Made by a program: the position numbers and the translations under genes. From positions 413,493 to 445,981 of the forward strand of contig NW_019091509.1 of the NCBI RefSeq assembly GCF_001949145.1: a DNA stretch of 32,489 nt, in the 5' to 3' direction. The notes under the pieces are model-generated. The model had not been told where the DNA came from. It worked only from the letters and a program-made list of their open reading frames with translations, and did no database searches. Below are positions 1 through 8,880 of the stretch, in pieces. Position 1 is the first letter of the stretch. Every line of letters begins with the position of its first letter. Origin of the DNA: Acanthaster planci. Taxonomy: Eukaryota > Echinodermata > Asteroidea > Valvatida > Acanthasteridae.

Positions 1-60
1 GTCCGAGAGCTTGCGAAAAAAACGGGTACCGCGAACTATTGTCAAGATGGTTTTTTCCTT
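1..60. repeat. Internally deleted copy of a dispersed tRNA-like repeat
   Basis: The first bases (GTCCGAGAGCTTG, then GGTACC.CGAACTATT.TCAAGATG) match the two outer parts of the repeat at 7948-8139. The middle part, which there contains the tRNA-like segment (about 7970-8088), is missing. A T-rich run follows in both copies. The left end lies outside the window, so only the relationship between the two copies is shown. Confidence 0.6.
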
Positions 61-1469
61 TTTTTTTTGGGCACTTTCGATCCCACTCCTTCCCAATTGG
101 GGCAGCGACGGTGGCTCACAGCTTGGGGGTCCCAGCTTGGGGGTCCCACATGAAGATTTCAAACAGATGGGCGGTGGCACTCAGATAAAGTGCTTCTTTT
201 ATGTCATGGTTATACGTGTACATGAGGTGGTAAATACCCCCATGGTGGTAGGTAGGGATTGACTTCTCTGGCTATTAAAATATACCCAATAAAAACCAAG
301 AATCAGCACAGAGAATTGCTCACACAATAGATTAGAAGCGATTTATTTCTATTTGAAATCAAGTCTAGGACGAAAAATTTAGAAGAATTGTCCCAGTTTT
401 GGACTGAGGAAAAATTACACAATTGTGAACCTTAGTACGTGTAAATGGTGTTGACAATAGACTGGATCGAATACAAAGTAATGAATAAGCTTATGTTGTG
501 ATCACCTATGTTCATGCTCCTCACTTAGTTTGTGTGCATGCATACTGAATCCCACTACAGCCAGAAGCCAGTAAAATGGCTCTTGACTCGGACAGGTGGA
601 CCCTAAAGTAATCGATTGACATCATGCTCAGATATAGTTGTTTGCCCCTAATTTCCATACCATTTAGTATTAAAACACTCCAATTCCCTTTTACTAACTT
701 GCACATGATAAACCTATTTTCTGCCAAATTTTTGCCCATCTTTCTCAAGTACCCCCAAAGTAACAGAAAGAAGTTTGAAGTGAAGAAAACATTTTAGAGG
801 GGATTTTTTTCCAGTTTTACCGGTTTTTCCCTGACATTTCTCAACTTCTTAATAGTGAGGAATATCATGAATGCTCTAATGAGAAAGTATCATGCAAGAA
901 GGAAACTGTATGAATGAGAGCAGGAAGTGTTTGTTTGTGCCTTTTAGTCGGGTAATTTGACATCACTGTATGTATTTGTACAATGCAGTAAAAGTTACCT
1001 CGTACCAAAACGCACTTGTATCCAGGTATGTGTGCGTGTGTGTGTACAATGACCAAAATCCCGTACATCTCATTTTTGACTGCTGTCGGACATGTTGGAC
1101 TCAGTACGGAAATTTGAATCCGCATGAAAAACGAACCGCATTTCAGACAAATGACTCTGGATCTTGAAGAAATAAACTGACGGATGCAAACAATTCATCA
1201 GTCTTCCAGACAGCATCACCGATGACCTGAAGGGAATTCAACAAAAGTGTGAAAATTGGGTACAGTAGGAACATTCAAAGTTCGTGACAACCTTAGACAA
1301 ACCTTAGTTCACAAACCTTGACAAAACCTAGACTTGACTAAGTCTGACCACTACATTTATATGGCCGGAGGCAATTTGTGCTATCCCTGGGGGTAAAAAG
1401 GGGTTTGACACCTAGAGCTTGCCTCCAGTTGTATTTGGTTGTTGTTTGTTTTTCTCTATTTAAATTTTT
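61..1469. other. Noncoding stretch, no recognisable gene
   Basis: Short open frames occur on both strands but none resembles a known protein or has splice-site support. There is a doubled CAGCTTGGGGGTCCCA (around 119-148) and a short TG-rich run near 1030-1050. It is probably intron or intergenic DNA upstream of the WD40 exons. Confidence 0.5.
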
Positions 1470-1990
1470 GGATTGTGGGGATTTCATTATTGGTGGAGTG
1501 CAGTATGTTGAGTGTCCGGCCATCGGTGATTTGGCGTAGCACCAATGAGGCCCCGGTTTAGTGATCCTCAACAGTAGCTGGACGCTATGGCAACCTTGTA
1601 TCCTACACCAGCACTGCTGATTATTCATTTAGGCACAAACAAGCTGGTGCACTGTGATGCACTCTGTATTCAGCAATGTGTAGTGCTTCATTAATAGCTG
1701 AGTGTTGAGCCCGTTTCCCAGATGCAGCAGTAGTATGGTTGGATATTTTGTCCTTGATTTTATTACTATTGGGCTTGGTCACAAGGGAGCATGGAGAGGC
1801 AGAGGGGGGCTATAAATAACAAATGGTGGTGGTCATATAGTAGGTAGGTTGGAGTGTCTGTTTTGCATCACCCGCAGTTTCAGTGGACCAGTGCCTGTCT
1901 GTTCTGTCAAGGTGGGGTGCATTACTGGACCGAGCCCAGTCTAATGTGGCTTTTGCGAACCCGTGAACGGGTTCGCATTCAAGACCTCCC
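1470..1990 (+). pseudogene. Decayed SGNH/GDSL-hydrolase-like domain of a mobile element
   Basis: SGNH hydrolases are esterase-type enzymes. Versions of this domain occur in ORF1 proteins of some LINEs and next to recombinase-like genes in invertebrate mobile elements. Reading across several frames, the + strand shows block III as LLIIHLGTNKL (about 1614-1646, family pattern HLGxNDL, with D replaced by K), then a hydrophobic stretch FPDAAVVWLDIL (about 1720-1755). The C-terminal block HHPQFQW...LFCQGGVHYW (about 1866-1926) has the family pattern DGVHL, with His kept and the catalytic Asp position changed to Gly. Stops and frameshifts separate the blocks, so it cannot be translated as one protein. 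Order and spacing of the blocks are right for the family. The N-terminal part is poorly preserved and its start is approximate. The match is by recognition only, so a chance resemblance is possible. Confidence 0.5.
1954..1977. repeat. 11-bp perfect inverted repeat with 2-nt loop
   Basis: TGCGAACCCGT, then GA, then ACGGGTTCGCA: 11 paired bases around a 2-base loop. It lies at the end of the SGNH-like relic. It has no T run after it and no known function here. Confidence 0.75.
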
Positions 1991-2187
1991 CACCTAGTTT
2001 ATGGCCTTTCTAGTGGTAAACGACCCACGATATAATGGCTTCAATCAGTACACGTCCATGTGTGTCCACTTTTAGGTCTGATTTACGGCGGTGTGGTTTG
2101 TCTGCAGTAGGCACTGTGTGTGTGGTTGCAGCGCGGCCTGGCTGCAGGCAGGAAAGTGTGGTAGTGAACTTATGTGTGAGTGATCAA

Positions 2188-2313
2188 CGTACATGTACAT
2201 GTATGTACAGCAACTAAATGTACACTGTACATGTAGCTTCACCTTGACGTCCTGTACATACTTACATATGTACATGTACAAGCACATGTACTGTACATGT
2301 ACCTGTACATGTG
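2188..2313. repeat. Cluster of TACATGTA palindromes
   Basis: At least eight overlapping or closely spaced ACATGT cores occur in about 125 bases, several extending to GTACATGTAC. The same word recurs singly elsewhere (near 3340, 8555, 9225, 13877, 15075, 17928, 23050). Such self-complementary alternating purine-pyrimidine tracts are common simple repeats in several marine invertebrate genomes and can fold back. Confidence 0.85.
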
Positions 2314-3841
2314 GGTACTTGTCATTGTGTGACCACTTGCGTGAAATTCCGCAATAATTTATCGCCAATATACAGCGCAATTTGGATGGCACCATTTGAG
2401 TGTGGGAAACTACCTACTAAGGGCTAATTTTTGGGAGTGTGTTTGTTCTTTCTTCGATTGATCCCTTGATCCTGCATCCCACCTTTCGAGAGCAGTTATT
2501 TTCTTGGGGCGCACTTTGGGCATGTGGCATTTGTAGGCAGGAAAGAGACAGCAAATTAAGCATTTTATTTTGTCTCAACTTGAGCAGTTATTAATAGTGA
2601 GGCAATCAGTTGCAAGCTAAGAATGAACACCCTCAAATAAGCAAAGTAAGGGGAACAGGATTCACAACCTTGTATGTTCCAACAGGGTGAAGCATTGAAT
2701 AAATAATATATAGACAACATGGTTAATCAACAACAGCAAATAAAGAATTGATACTCTGATTTATTAAATGCAGGAATTACAGCCTGCTGTGTACTAGCAG
2801 GGGTAAAATTCATTATCATTAATTTTGGTAGATTAGAGCATTTTTAATTAGTCGATGATGGGCGTGATCAATCCAAATTGCAAGGTATGTCTTGTTGCAT
2901 GTTGTTTCTGTCACAAGCTGAGGTAACCTTTATTATTAGTGGGTAGCGGAAGATGCAAGAACATGGCTAGGTAGCTGTGATCAGGTGATCCAGTAAAAGG
3001 TGCTGTATCAGGTGGCACAGGAATTGAAGACAGCTAAGTTGCCATTTGGAGTGATCAGGTGATTCAGTATGTGTCAGGTGGCACAATCATGCATCCCTTG
3101 TCTTGTGTGTATTAGTGTGCATTCTCTGCAAGTCAGTGGCCCCATGTTTCAACAGCCAACTCCTTGCCTTTAAAGCTATTTGATAATAAGAAGTGTAATA
3201 AGGCAACTTGTGTCTTGAGTTTATTATAAAGAGTAAGAAACTAGAAGTGGCAGAAGTTCAGAGAATTGCCCAATCAAGAGTTCTTTGTGTTCATCCATAT
3301 TTAATTTTGGAGATATGTACCTGTATGTTGAAACAACATTAAGTACATGTAGCTGACGTTGGATACAAATTTAACCCTCCTTTAGTTTTACAGCAAAATA
3401 TGCACAAGTGCCCAAGGTCAATCTTTTTCATGTTGGTGCATTGCACAACATGACACAGCTGGGCTTCTTTGAGGTGTTTACCAAGTGACCCAAAGAGTGA
3501 CTTCAGCATAGGAGGGTTAATGTAGGTGGTTAATATTGTTACACAGTTTCCAAAGTAATTAAATATTTGTGCCAAAATCTGCACATCAACACAGTATTAG
3601 CGAATTATCGTGGGTAAACATTGATTTGGGTCGGTAATATTGTGACCCAACGTGACCGCACTTTGAGCATTCTTAAAACATGATTTACGGTGAGTTAAAA
3701 TCTACGACACAAAAGTGAAGTTCAAATAATGTTGAATTATGGCATGTCATTTTCAACCCAAATTTAACAATGAAATTACTTGTGCCCATATTAATTGGTT
3801 TTTATGTCTATATTTTGTGCTGTGTTTGACTTTAAAACAAG
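2314..3841. other. Noncoding stretch upstream of first visible WD40 exon
   Basis: It is AT-rich with no convincing coding signal. An open frame on the - strand at 3339-3584 has no recognisable motif and no splice support. The only structure is the short duplication at 2978-3086. It probably belongs to an intron of the gene whose exon starts at 3842. Confidence 0.45.
2978..3086. repeat. Short diverged tandem duplication
   Basis: GTGATCAGGTGATCCAG...GTATCAGGTGGCACA (about 2976-3018) recurs as GTGATCAGGTGATTCAG...GTGTCAGGTGGCACA (about 3051-3085), a period of about 75 bases with small gaps. No wider family seen. Confidence 0.65.
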
Positions 3842-3965
3842 GTGATGAATGCTGTTCTTGAGGAAGACATTTCTGATGGTGGAAGTCATCATCAAAGTAA
3901 TCCATCCAACATATTCTTCAGTGATGGCTACACAAGGCTCAATTCTGATCTTTCAGTCTTAAGAG
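3842..3965 (+). CDS. DYNC2I1: Internal exon A of WD40 gene, likely dynein-2 intermediate chain (WDR60/DYNC2I1)
   Basis: This exon encodes 41 residues: an acidic start (MNAVLEEDISDGG), a His/Ser/Asn-rich linker, then FFSDGYTRLNSDLSVLR. It is bounded by an AG acceptor at 3840-3841 and a GT donor (GGTAAAA) at 3966, leaving one extra base (phase 1). That base joins exon B in frame to give LNSDLSVLRGRYAS, the short segment that precedes the WD40 propeller. In the family, DYNC2I1 is a WD40 intermediate chain of cytoplasmic dynein-2, the motor for retrograde intraflagellar transport in cilia. The N-terminal exons must lie to the left of the window or in unrecognised sequence. The assignment rests on the joined three-exon product and on remembered family patterns; another dynein intermediate-chain-like WD40 protein is the main alternative. 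Confidence 0.6.
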
Positions 3966-4755
3966 GTAAAACAGTATGATATTTGGTACTGATTTTTATT
4001 GTGTTCTTTTCACCACATTGAGGGGACAATCACCATTACCATTCCCTCTTTGCACGCTGCTGCCAAAGGCATGCAGAGCCTCCATCTGGCAGCTTTACAC
4101 ACTAAATATAGCTGGTTCAGTGATTCATATGTATTTTCCTTAGCAATGTTGCACGTCCTGCATTAGTTCTTTCACCATGCGATGAGACAATATTTCAAAA
4201 AGATGAGTTGACGCGATCCTGACGTGATTGTACAAGATGCCTATGGCGGCAGTATGCAAAGAGCGAATTAGACGTGTTTGTTGACACTAGTGCTACAGCC
4301 GAACCACCAAACCGAACTAAAAATCATCGAACATGGCACTTTCAAATCGAATCAAACTGAATTGAACCAAGCTGGCCAGTAATGTTTGGCTTTAATATGG
4401 CATTGTATTGAAAGTGCACAGAATGCACAAAAGAAAGCTTGCTAAAAGAGCACACGAACAAAAACTGGAAAGGAGTTTCGTTCACTGCATACACTATGCC
4501 GCGAGTGCGCTTGGAACCTAATAATATGTTTAGTATAATGTAAATATACGTTGTAAACTTACGCTGGCCTCACATCACGCGATAGTAAAAAAGGCATGTG
4601 GTGAGAATTCACTAATATATCAACTGAGAACATGCATGAGACAGCATTTCTGCTGCATGACAATGCTAAATTCTCAATACATCCATAGGTCTAACGCCAG
4701 TGATGCCATATAGATCCCTTATGAAGGACTGAACCAGAAGTAATGGAATCTATAA
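3966..4755. other. Intron sequence, nothing recognised
   Basis: Start of the roughly 10.2 kb intron between exons A and B. No coding or repeat signal was found in this part, apart from modest runs of simple AT-rich sequence. The left end of the DIRS element at 4756 is not defined, so some of this may be its 5' part. Confidence 0.4.
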
Positions 4756-4959
4756 CTTCTCAAAAAAGATTTTGTCACTAGCCAATTCCTTAAACAACTG
4801 GAGGATGAAACAAAGCAGATTGATACAACACAGAAACTTTCATTCTGTCAAGCTTCTATGTCAAGAGAGGAGTTAAAGCTGCAGGCAGCCACAATTTTCT
4901 CCTGTACTGTACCCTGTGTGAGCCAACCCTTCTCTGCCTTTCAAGGTCTCTATAAGTAA
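4756..4959 (+). pseudogene. Gag-like fragment of the DIRS element
   Basis: An open stretch of 67 codons without a good start codon, ending in TAA. Residues near its end read SREELKLQAATIF...CVSQPFSAFQGLYK, resembling the polar/aromatic C-terminal part of DIRS ORF1 proteins that sits just before the RT. Its place about 100 bases before the RT N-terminus supports this. There is no zinc knuckle. Without the RT next to it I would not have recognised it. Confidence 0.45.
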
Positions 4960-5065
4960 ACCAAGACAAGGATGAACCAACCTCAGATTCCTTTTAACAT
5001 CCGGCTGTAGCCACTAGTGATGAGGTGTAGCCAGTGAAGCCCCAATCTCCAGGGGGGGATCGTCT

Positions 5066-5263
5066 GTGACCATTTTGATTCTCCAGTGGCCCTACATTAC
5101 AAATTCATTGGCAGGCGCTCACTGGATTTCACAGGGTTGTGGGGAGAGATCACTCCGAATGGGTGCTTACAAATCTCTGAAACATTACAAGCTCAAGTTC
5201 ACAAGCGCCCCTCCATCAAACACTTCACTGAAGCCAACTCTAATTCCTTATAAATCCAAATGA
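5066..5263 (+). pseudogene. N-terminal part of DIRS reverse transcriptase
   Basis: About 65 codons. The useful part reads SLAGAHWISQGCGE..., then YKLKFTSAPP and LKPTLIPYKSK. This is the pattern at the beginning of DIRS/Ngaro-type RTs, where a GGRL..F...W segment is followed by GY.LxFTSxPP and a basic linker before the palm domain. The conserved Gly-rich part is degraded. The palm domain with its catalytic aspartates never appears: within about 30 bases the sequence jumps to the RT C-terminus, which indicates an internal deletion. Confidence 0.65.
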
Positions 5264-5284
5264 CAAACCTTGAGACTCCAAGAT

Positions 5285-5912
5285 AGAGGCTCTACTGATG
5301 GCCAGCCTATAGACTTGGTCCCCTTAGACCACTACAACTACATCTCCTCTCCTACTTCAAGCCCAATTAGGACTCCATCGATTTCAAGGTACCTGTTCCC
5401 CCATCAATCAATCCATCCATTCATACCTACCTACCAACCAGCTCGCCAGACATCATCTTGATGTAGGTCCTCCTATTTCAAGACCAGAATCCGAGGTCAA
5501 AATCTCCATTGATGCATCAAGCTTGGTGGGAAGCCTCTCTTTCCCCATTCCAAGCATTGGTTGAGTGAGACCTCAACACAAGGGAACATATATCAACGTT
5601 CTTGAGCCATAGGCAATCTTCGAGGCCCTACGTCTTGTTCAGATGCCCATGGATGGCAAATGTGTGATGGTCCAGCCAGACAACAAAACAGCAGCCGCAT
5701 ACATTAACCGCAAAGGTGACACACAGTCGCTACAGTTGTGCACACTGACGTGGCAACTATTCCACTGGACAATGGAGCACACAACTGTACTATGGGCCAG
5801 ACACAGTGCAGGCACCAACAATACACTGGCAGATGCACAGTCACGGGTTACAGTCCAACCCCCCAAAACATTAATTTTCTCACAAAGAACCGGACTCCCA
5901 TGTTCCATCTGA
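5285..5912 (+). pseudogene. DIRS RT C-terminus and RNase H, broken
   Basis: RNase H normally degrades the RNA strand of the RNA-DNA hybrid during reverse transcription. Reading across frames, the segment begins LLMASL.DLVPL...LQLHLLSYFKPN, the DIRS RT thumb/connection. RNase H follows: a Ser/Asp-Ala-Ser-Ser motif (about 5508-5530), then HKGTYINVLEP (about 5578-5610, where the usual catalytic Glu is present in VLEP), then VMVQPDNKTAAAYINRK (about 5665-5718, the third acidic Asp in PDN kept). After this comes WARHSAGTNNTLADAQSR (about 5795-5850), the usual end of the domain. At least three frame changes and several stops break the reading frame. The longest intact part is 5643-5912. It is followed by recombinase sequence, again after a deletion. 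Confidence 0.8.
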
Positions 5913-5949
5913 TGGACATTTTATCCCAAACATATCAGCACACTCCGGG

Positions 5950-6281
5950 ATACCCTCCGACAAACTCTGGTGTCCAGTGCAGTACTGACCAAAAATCTCA
6001 ATGGGTTAACATCCCATCTGTTTGTAACATCGACTCACTTGCATCATCCAACAACCAGAGACACCATGGCCTGCTTAGTAGTTTCAACCATCAAATTTGC
6101 CAACACAGACTGGCCAAGTCCTCTGAACAGTCAAAGTCATATCAGAGCACTTGATATCAGGGCAGTTTCCACATCACGAGCCAACTTTCAGTGGGTACCA
6201 CCGGCAAACATTTGCTGGGTGGCCAACTTTAAATCACCCTGTACGTTTACATCCTGCTATCTTGGTGATGTTTTACAATAA
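5950..6281 (+). pseudogene. C-terminal part of DIRS tyrosine recombinase
   Basis: The open frame at 5970-6281 ends ALDIRAVSTSRANFQWVPPA, then a segment ending FKSPCTFTSCYLGDVLQ. Tyrosine recombinases of DIRS elements end with an HxxR box followed by a W/N-rich helix and a catalytic Tyr. Here the HxxR box reads LDIR (His replaced by Leu), the Tyr of SCYL is present, and the order is right. The N-terminal half of the enzyme, including box I Arg, is missing. It is homologous to, but different in sequence from, the recombinase at 11890-12935. Confidence 0.75.
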
Positions 6282-6329
6282 GACTATGCCCATGGCAAGG
6301 CATTATTAAAGTTAATTAAAGTATTAAAG

Positions 6330-6396
6330 TTGCACGCAGTAGACTCCTCCGCAAGTGTTTGGTTTGAGTCTTCTAGAGAATACCTACCCAAATGAC
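6330..6396 (-). repeat. 3' terminal repeat of the DIRS element
   Basis: CTAGAGAATACCTACCCAAATGACC at the right end of the element is the reverse complement of the sequence at 11769-11796, apart from one or two bases, and of the related copies at 13302-13335. The inner part (GTAGACTCCTCCGCAAGTG) corresponds to the inner part of the 13081-13138 copy. This places the element end at about 6390-6396. Confidence 0.75.
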
Positions 6397-6399
6397 CTG

Positions 6400-6662
6400 T
6401 TTCCCTCCAATCCTTTTGGGTGTGTTCGAGCGAGCTACTCATGTTAACACAAGTATACTTCTGAGCACTCAAACTGCTGGAGTACAACTCACAGGTCAGC
6501 AAGAGTATACTCTAGCTAGAGGGGGAGTGTACTCCTGCACTCGAGTGTAATGTGCATGCATCCGACTCATGTTAACAGGAGTAACTGCTTGAAGATATCC
6601 TTTGGCTCTGATACTGGAGCATTTCCAAACACAATATGGCTGCCACGCCAAAGTGCATCATG
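6400..6662. other. Unclassified sequence with a repeated ACTCATGTTAACA
   Basis: The 13-base word ACTCATGTTAACA occurs twice (about 6437-6449 and 6566-6578), each followed by short stretches with related content. This could be a small repeat element, but I found no clear ends. Confidence 0.35.
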
Positions 6663-7364
6663 CAGGGGTCAAAATTAATGGCATCCACTGGCCCAAGGCC
6701 AGTAGAAATGGCAGCAGACCAGCTGATCTAAGAAACCTTGTGGTCCGATGGGCCAGTACAAAATGTAGTTAACAAATTTGATAAAAATTGAAGGACTGAA
6801 AAAAAAAAATCTCTGTACAGATTACCCAAATTAGTAGTGTGGTGGATCCGGTTATATTTTTGTGTGCTGCGTGTATCTAGCTTATGCAACATAAGATCGA
6901 TCCAAATCGTAGTTTTGCCACTCTGCGCTGGGCTAACCTAGAGTATTTTCAAAACGAACGCATTCAGTTTAGACTTTGGTTTTGCTGGTTTCAGTTAGAG
7001 CTTGAACATGTGGTTTTGAAGGCTGTTCCAAAATGGCTGGAACCAGTGAAACTAAAGTCTTAAGCCATTTCGAAAACGCTCTGTGACTTTAATTTCACTG
7101 GTCACAGCCATTTTGAAAGCAGCATTTGAAAACACATGTTCCAGACCCAGAAACCAGCGAAATAGAAGTCTAAGCCTAATCCACTTGTGTTGTAAACGTT
7201 CCTAGTCTTGACTGCAAGAGGTTATCCGGTATATTAACATGTCGGCTTCCAAACAAGGATTGCTCAATGCGGCTGTGTGTGCGATTCTGGTAGGACCATC
7301 CAACTTTCAGCAGGACCAGTGAAAATTTTAAAGTATTGGTCCTGCTTGTTAATTTCGATCCCTG
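6663..7364. mobile_element. Possible hAT-like non-autonomous element
   Basis: CAGGGGTCAAAATTAA at 6663-6678 and its near-complement TTAATTTCGATCCCTG at 7349-7364 form imperfect inverted ends (14 of 16 match). CAGGGGTC-type ends are typical of hAT DNA transposons. The 8-bp target duplication expected for hAT is not evident in the flanks, so either the ends have decayed or the pairing is coincidental. The interior has no transposase and holds the foldback at 6967-7175. Confidence 0.4.
6967..7175. repeat. Foldback with arms of about 95 bp
   Basis: The left arm (6967-7061) and right arm (7083-7175) are imperfect reverse complements over nearly their full length. Matching landmarks include AAAATGGCTG/CAGCCATTTT, ACCAGTGAAA/TTTCACTGGT and GCTGGTTTC/GAAACCAGC. 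A centre of about 20 bases separates them. Transcribed, it would form a long imperfect hairpin. It is probably a small inverted-repeat transposon or part of one. Confidence 0.75.
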
Positions 7365-7384
7365 TTACGGTAAAGATGGATGTG

Positions 7385-7618
7385 GGCAAGTGTGGTAGTC
7401 AAGACCAGGCAGTCTAAGACCAAGACCGAGACCAACAGACCGAGACCAAGGCCAGGCCAGAAAAAGTAACCAGAGACCAAGACCAAGACCACCTGTCCAA
7501 GACCAAGACTGAGACCAGGCAGACCAAGACTGAGACCAACAGACCGAGACCAAGGCGGCTAGAAAAAGTAACCGAAGACCAAGACGAAGACCAGCCATCC
7601 GAGACCAAGACCAAGACT
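7385..7618. repeat. GACCAAGACC minisatellite
   Basis: About 230 bases made of variants of GAGACCAAGACC, with interspersed CAGGCAG and CAACAGACC. Open frames on the - strand through it encode only Trp/Ser/Leu/Gly repeats and are artefacts of the repeat. A second, shorter array of the same words is at 11590-11700. Confidence 0.85.
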
Positions 7619-7947
7619 ACATTTGTAAATTAATGAAGACCTCATAATCCTCAGCAGGAAACCTGACCTAAATAAACACAAAAGAGCCATTGAATGACCA
7701 GGTAGTAGGCCTACCAAGTATAATCATATTCAGCACCTTCAATTTTGTAAAGAACAACAATTTTAGGTTTGCCACAGTGAATAAAAAGCTAGACCAAATA
7801 GGATTTTTGGCCCACGGTCTATTTGTAGCCTACCTTAAATGCGTTGACATTTGCAACGTTGTCCGTACCAATGTGTTCTACTTTATATAAAAGGTTTTGC
7901 CCTTACCCAGCCTACAATATTGATAAACATTGTATGCTCAGTGCTTG
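7619..7947. other. No recognised feature
   Basis: AT-rich sequence between the minisatellite and the tRNA-like repeat. The short open frame at 7690-7890 has no recognisable motif. Confidence 0.4.
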
Positions 7948-8139
7948 TCCGAGAGCTTGTGAAAAATTCACAAGCTTACTCGCCTGGGACTCAAACCCAT
8001 GACCTCCTGCTTACTTGTGCAGACGTCTTAACCAGTCGACCATCGAGCTTGCCGGGGTCGGCTGGTCGGTCCAAGTCAGGTGAAGCAGCAGGTACCATGA
8101 ACTATTTTCAAGATGTATTATTTTTTTGTTTTCAAGATG
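7948..8139 (-). repeat. tRNA-like (SINE-type) repeat
   Basis: On the - strand, TGGTCGACTGG (8042-8032) matches an RNA polymerase III A box and GGTTTGAGTCC (7997-7987) a B box. They are 45 bases apart, close to the distance in a tRNA. Part of an anticodon stem (CTGC/GCAG) and a four-pair T stem can be drawn, but the acceptor stem is poor, so it is tRNA-derived rather than a working tRNA gene. A small hairpin (GCTTGTGAA/TTCACAAGC) follows at 7955-7976. The flanks recur at 1-60 without the tRNA-like middle. On its right it abuts the hAT relic at the codon after KNNV. Confidence 0.7.
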
Positions 8140-8880
8140 TACATTGTTCTTGATATTGAATTCTTCAAGAACATCATAGAATTGCTGGGGAGTTTTTTCT
8201 CCAGTATGTAATTCTTTGAAGCTCTGGCATGTAAGCAGTATGGAGAGAAGCCCTCTATTACCTGACATGGGATTTTCTGCAATGAGGTGTGCGGTTACCC
8301 CCATGAAAGACCACACCTTGCGATCTGACCATACATCGGTGGTTAGGGCAACAGAGTCCTGACCATTGAAGAGGTCTCTGAGGACGGTCTGTCCAGCCTC
8401 AAAAAGGTGTGGTATCTGTTTCCTTGACAGTGTCGATAGAGCTATTGGTTAATATCTGAAGCGAAAGAGGTATGTGTTTGAAACAATCGACTATTAGCAT
8501 GGTTCCTGTGGACACAGAACCAAATGCAAATACATGTATGAAGTATATGTACATGTAGGCCTGTTAATGGAATACAGGTTTAAGCTTTGGTATATAAGAG
8601 TAGTGCTTTAAGCTTTGATTAATCCAAAATGATAGACACGCTTGCAATGCAACTTGACACTCTCCTTTTAACAATGATCAGATGAGGCTCTTTATGAGTG
8701 GATCAATCAATCAGTTCTGTTGAAAATAAAAAGGAAATTTTATCTTGGCTTCAACTCTGCAAAAAGCGCTGAAATGTGGATTCACTACAGTGCCAAGTGG
8801 CATTGAACATCCAACAATAAGATGCCTCACCATGGCATCTGCAATGGCTTTCTGTCTAGGATGGGTAACACTGAATTGAT
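8140..8880 (-). pseudogene. BED/hAT-type transposase relic
   Basis: hAT transposases cut and paste DNA using an RNase H-like domain with DDE residues; many carry an N-terminal BED zinc finger. On the - strand, the upstream part (8878-8745) reads VTHPRQKAIADAMVRHLIVG, then PLGTVVNPHFSAF, a pattern found just after the BED finger in this group. After a non-matching gap (about 8446-8740) an open stretch of about 100 codons runs LSRKQIPHLFEAGQTV, then VALTTDVWSDRKVWSFMGVT, then HTGEKTPQQFYDVLEEFNIK (8441-8140). The first Asp of the catalytic domain (TTDVW) is kept. The sequence stops where the next catalytic segment should begin, at the border with the tRNA-like repeat. Everything downstream is missing, so it is a dead fragment. 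The gap could be an intron or an insertion. Confidence 0.75.

Larger units (their letters stand above)
4756..6396 (+). mobile_element. Internally deleted DIRS-type retrotransposon
   Basis: DIRS elements encode Gag, a reverse transcriptase with RNase H, and a tyrosine recombinase in place of the usual integrase. They end in inverted terminal repeats. Here the + strand carries, in the right order, a Gag-like piece, the N-terminal part of the RT, the RT end plus RNase H, the recombinase C-terminus and a 3' terminal repeat. The RT catalytic core and most of the recombinase are absent, so at least two internal deletions have occurred. It sits in the intron between WD40 exons A and B, same strand. 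The 5' terminal repeat was not found. Stops and frameshifts in every segment show it is dead. Confidence 0.8.

Noticed and set aside
7365-7614. Two - strand frames rich in Trp, Ser, Leu and Gly
   Set aside because: They are translations of the GACCAAGACC minisatellite.
7975-8049. Functional tRNA gene on the - strand
   Set aside because: A and B boxes and a partial T stem are present, but the acceptor stem pairs poorly and the anticodon arm is irregular.
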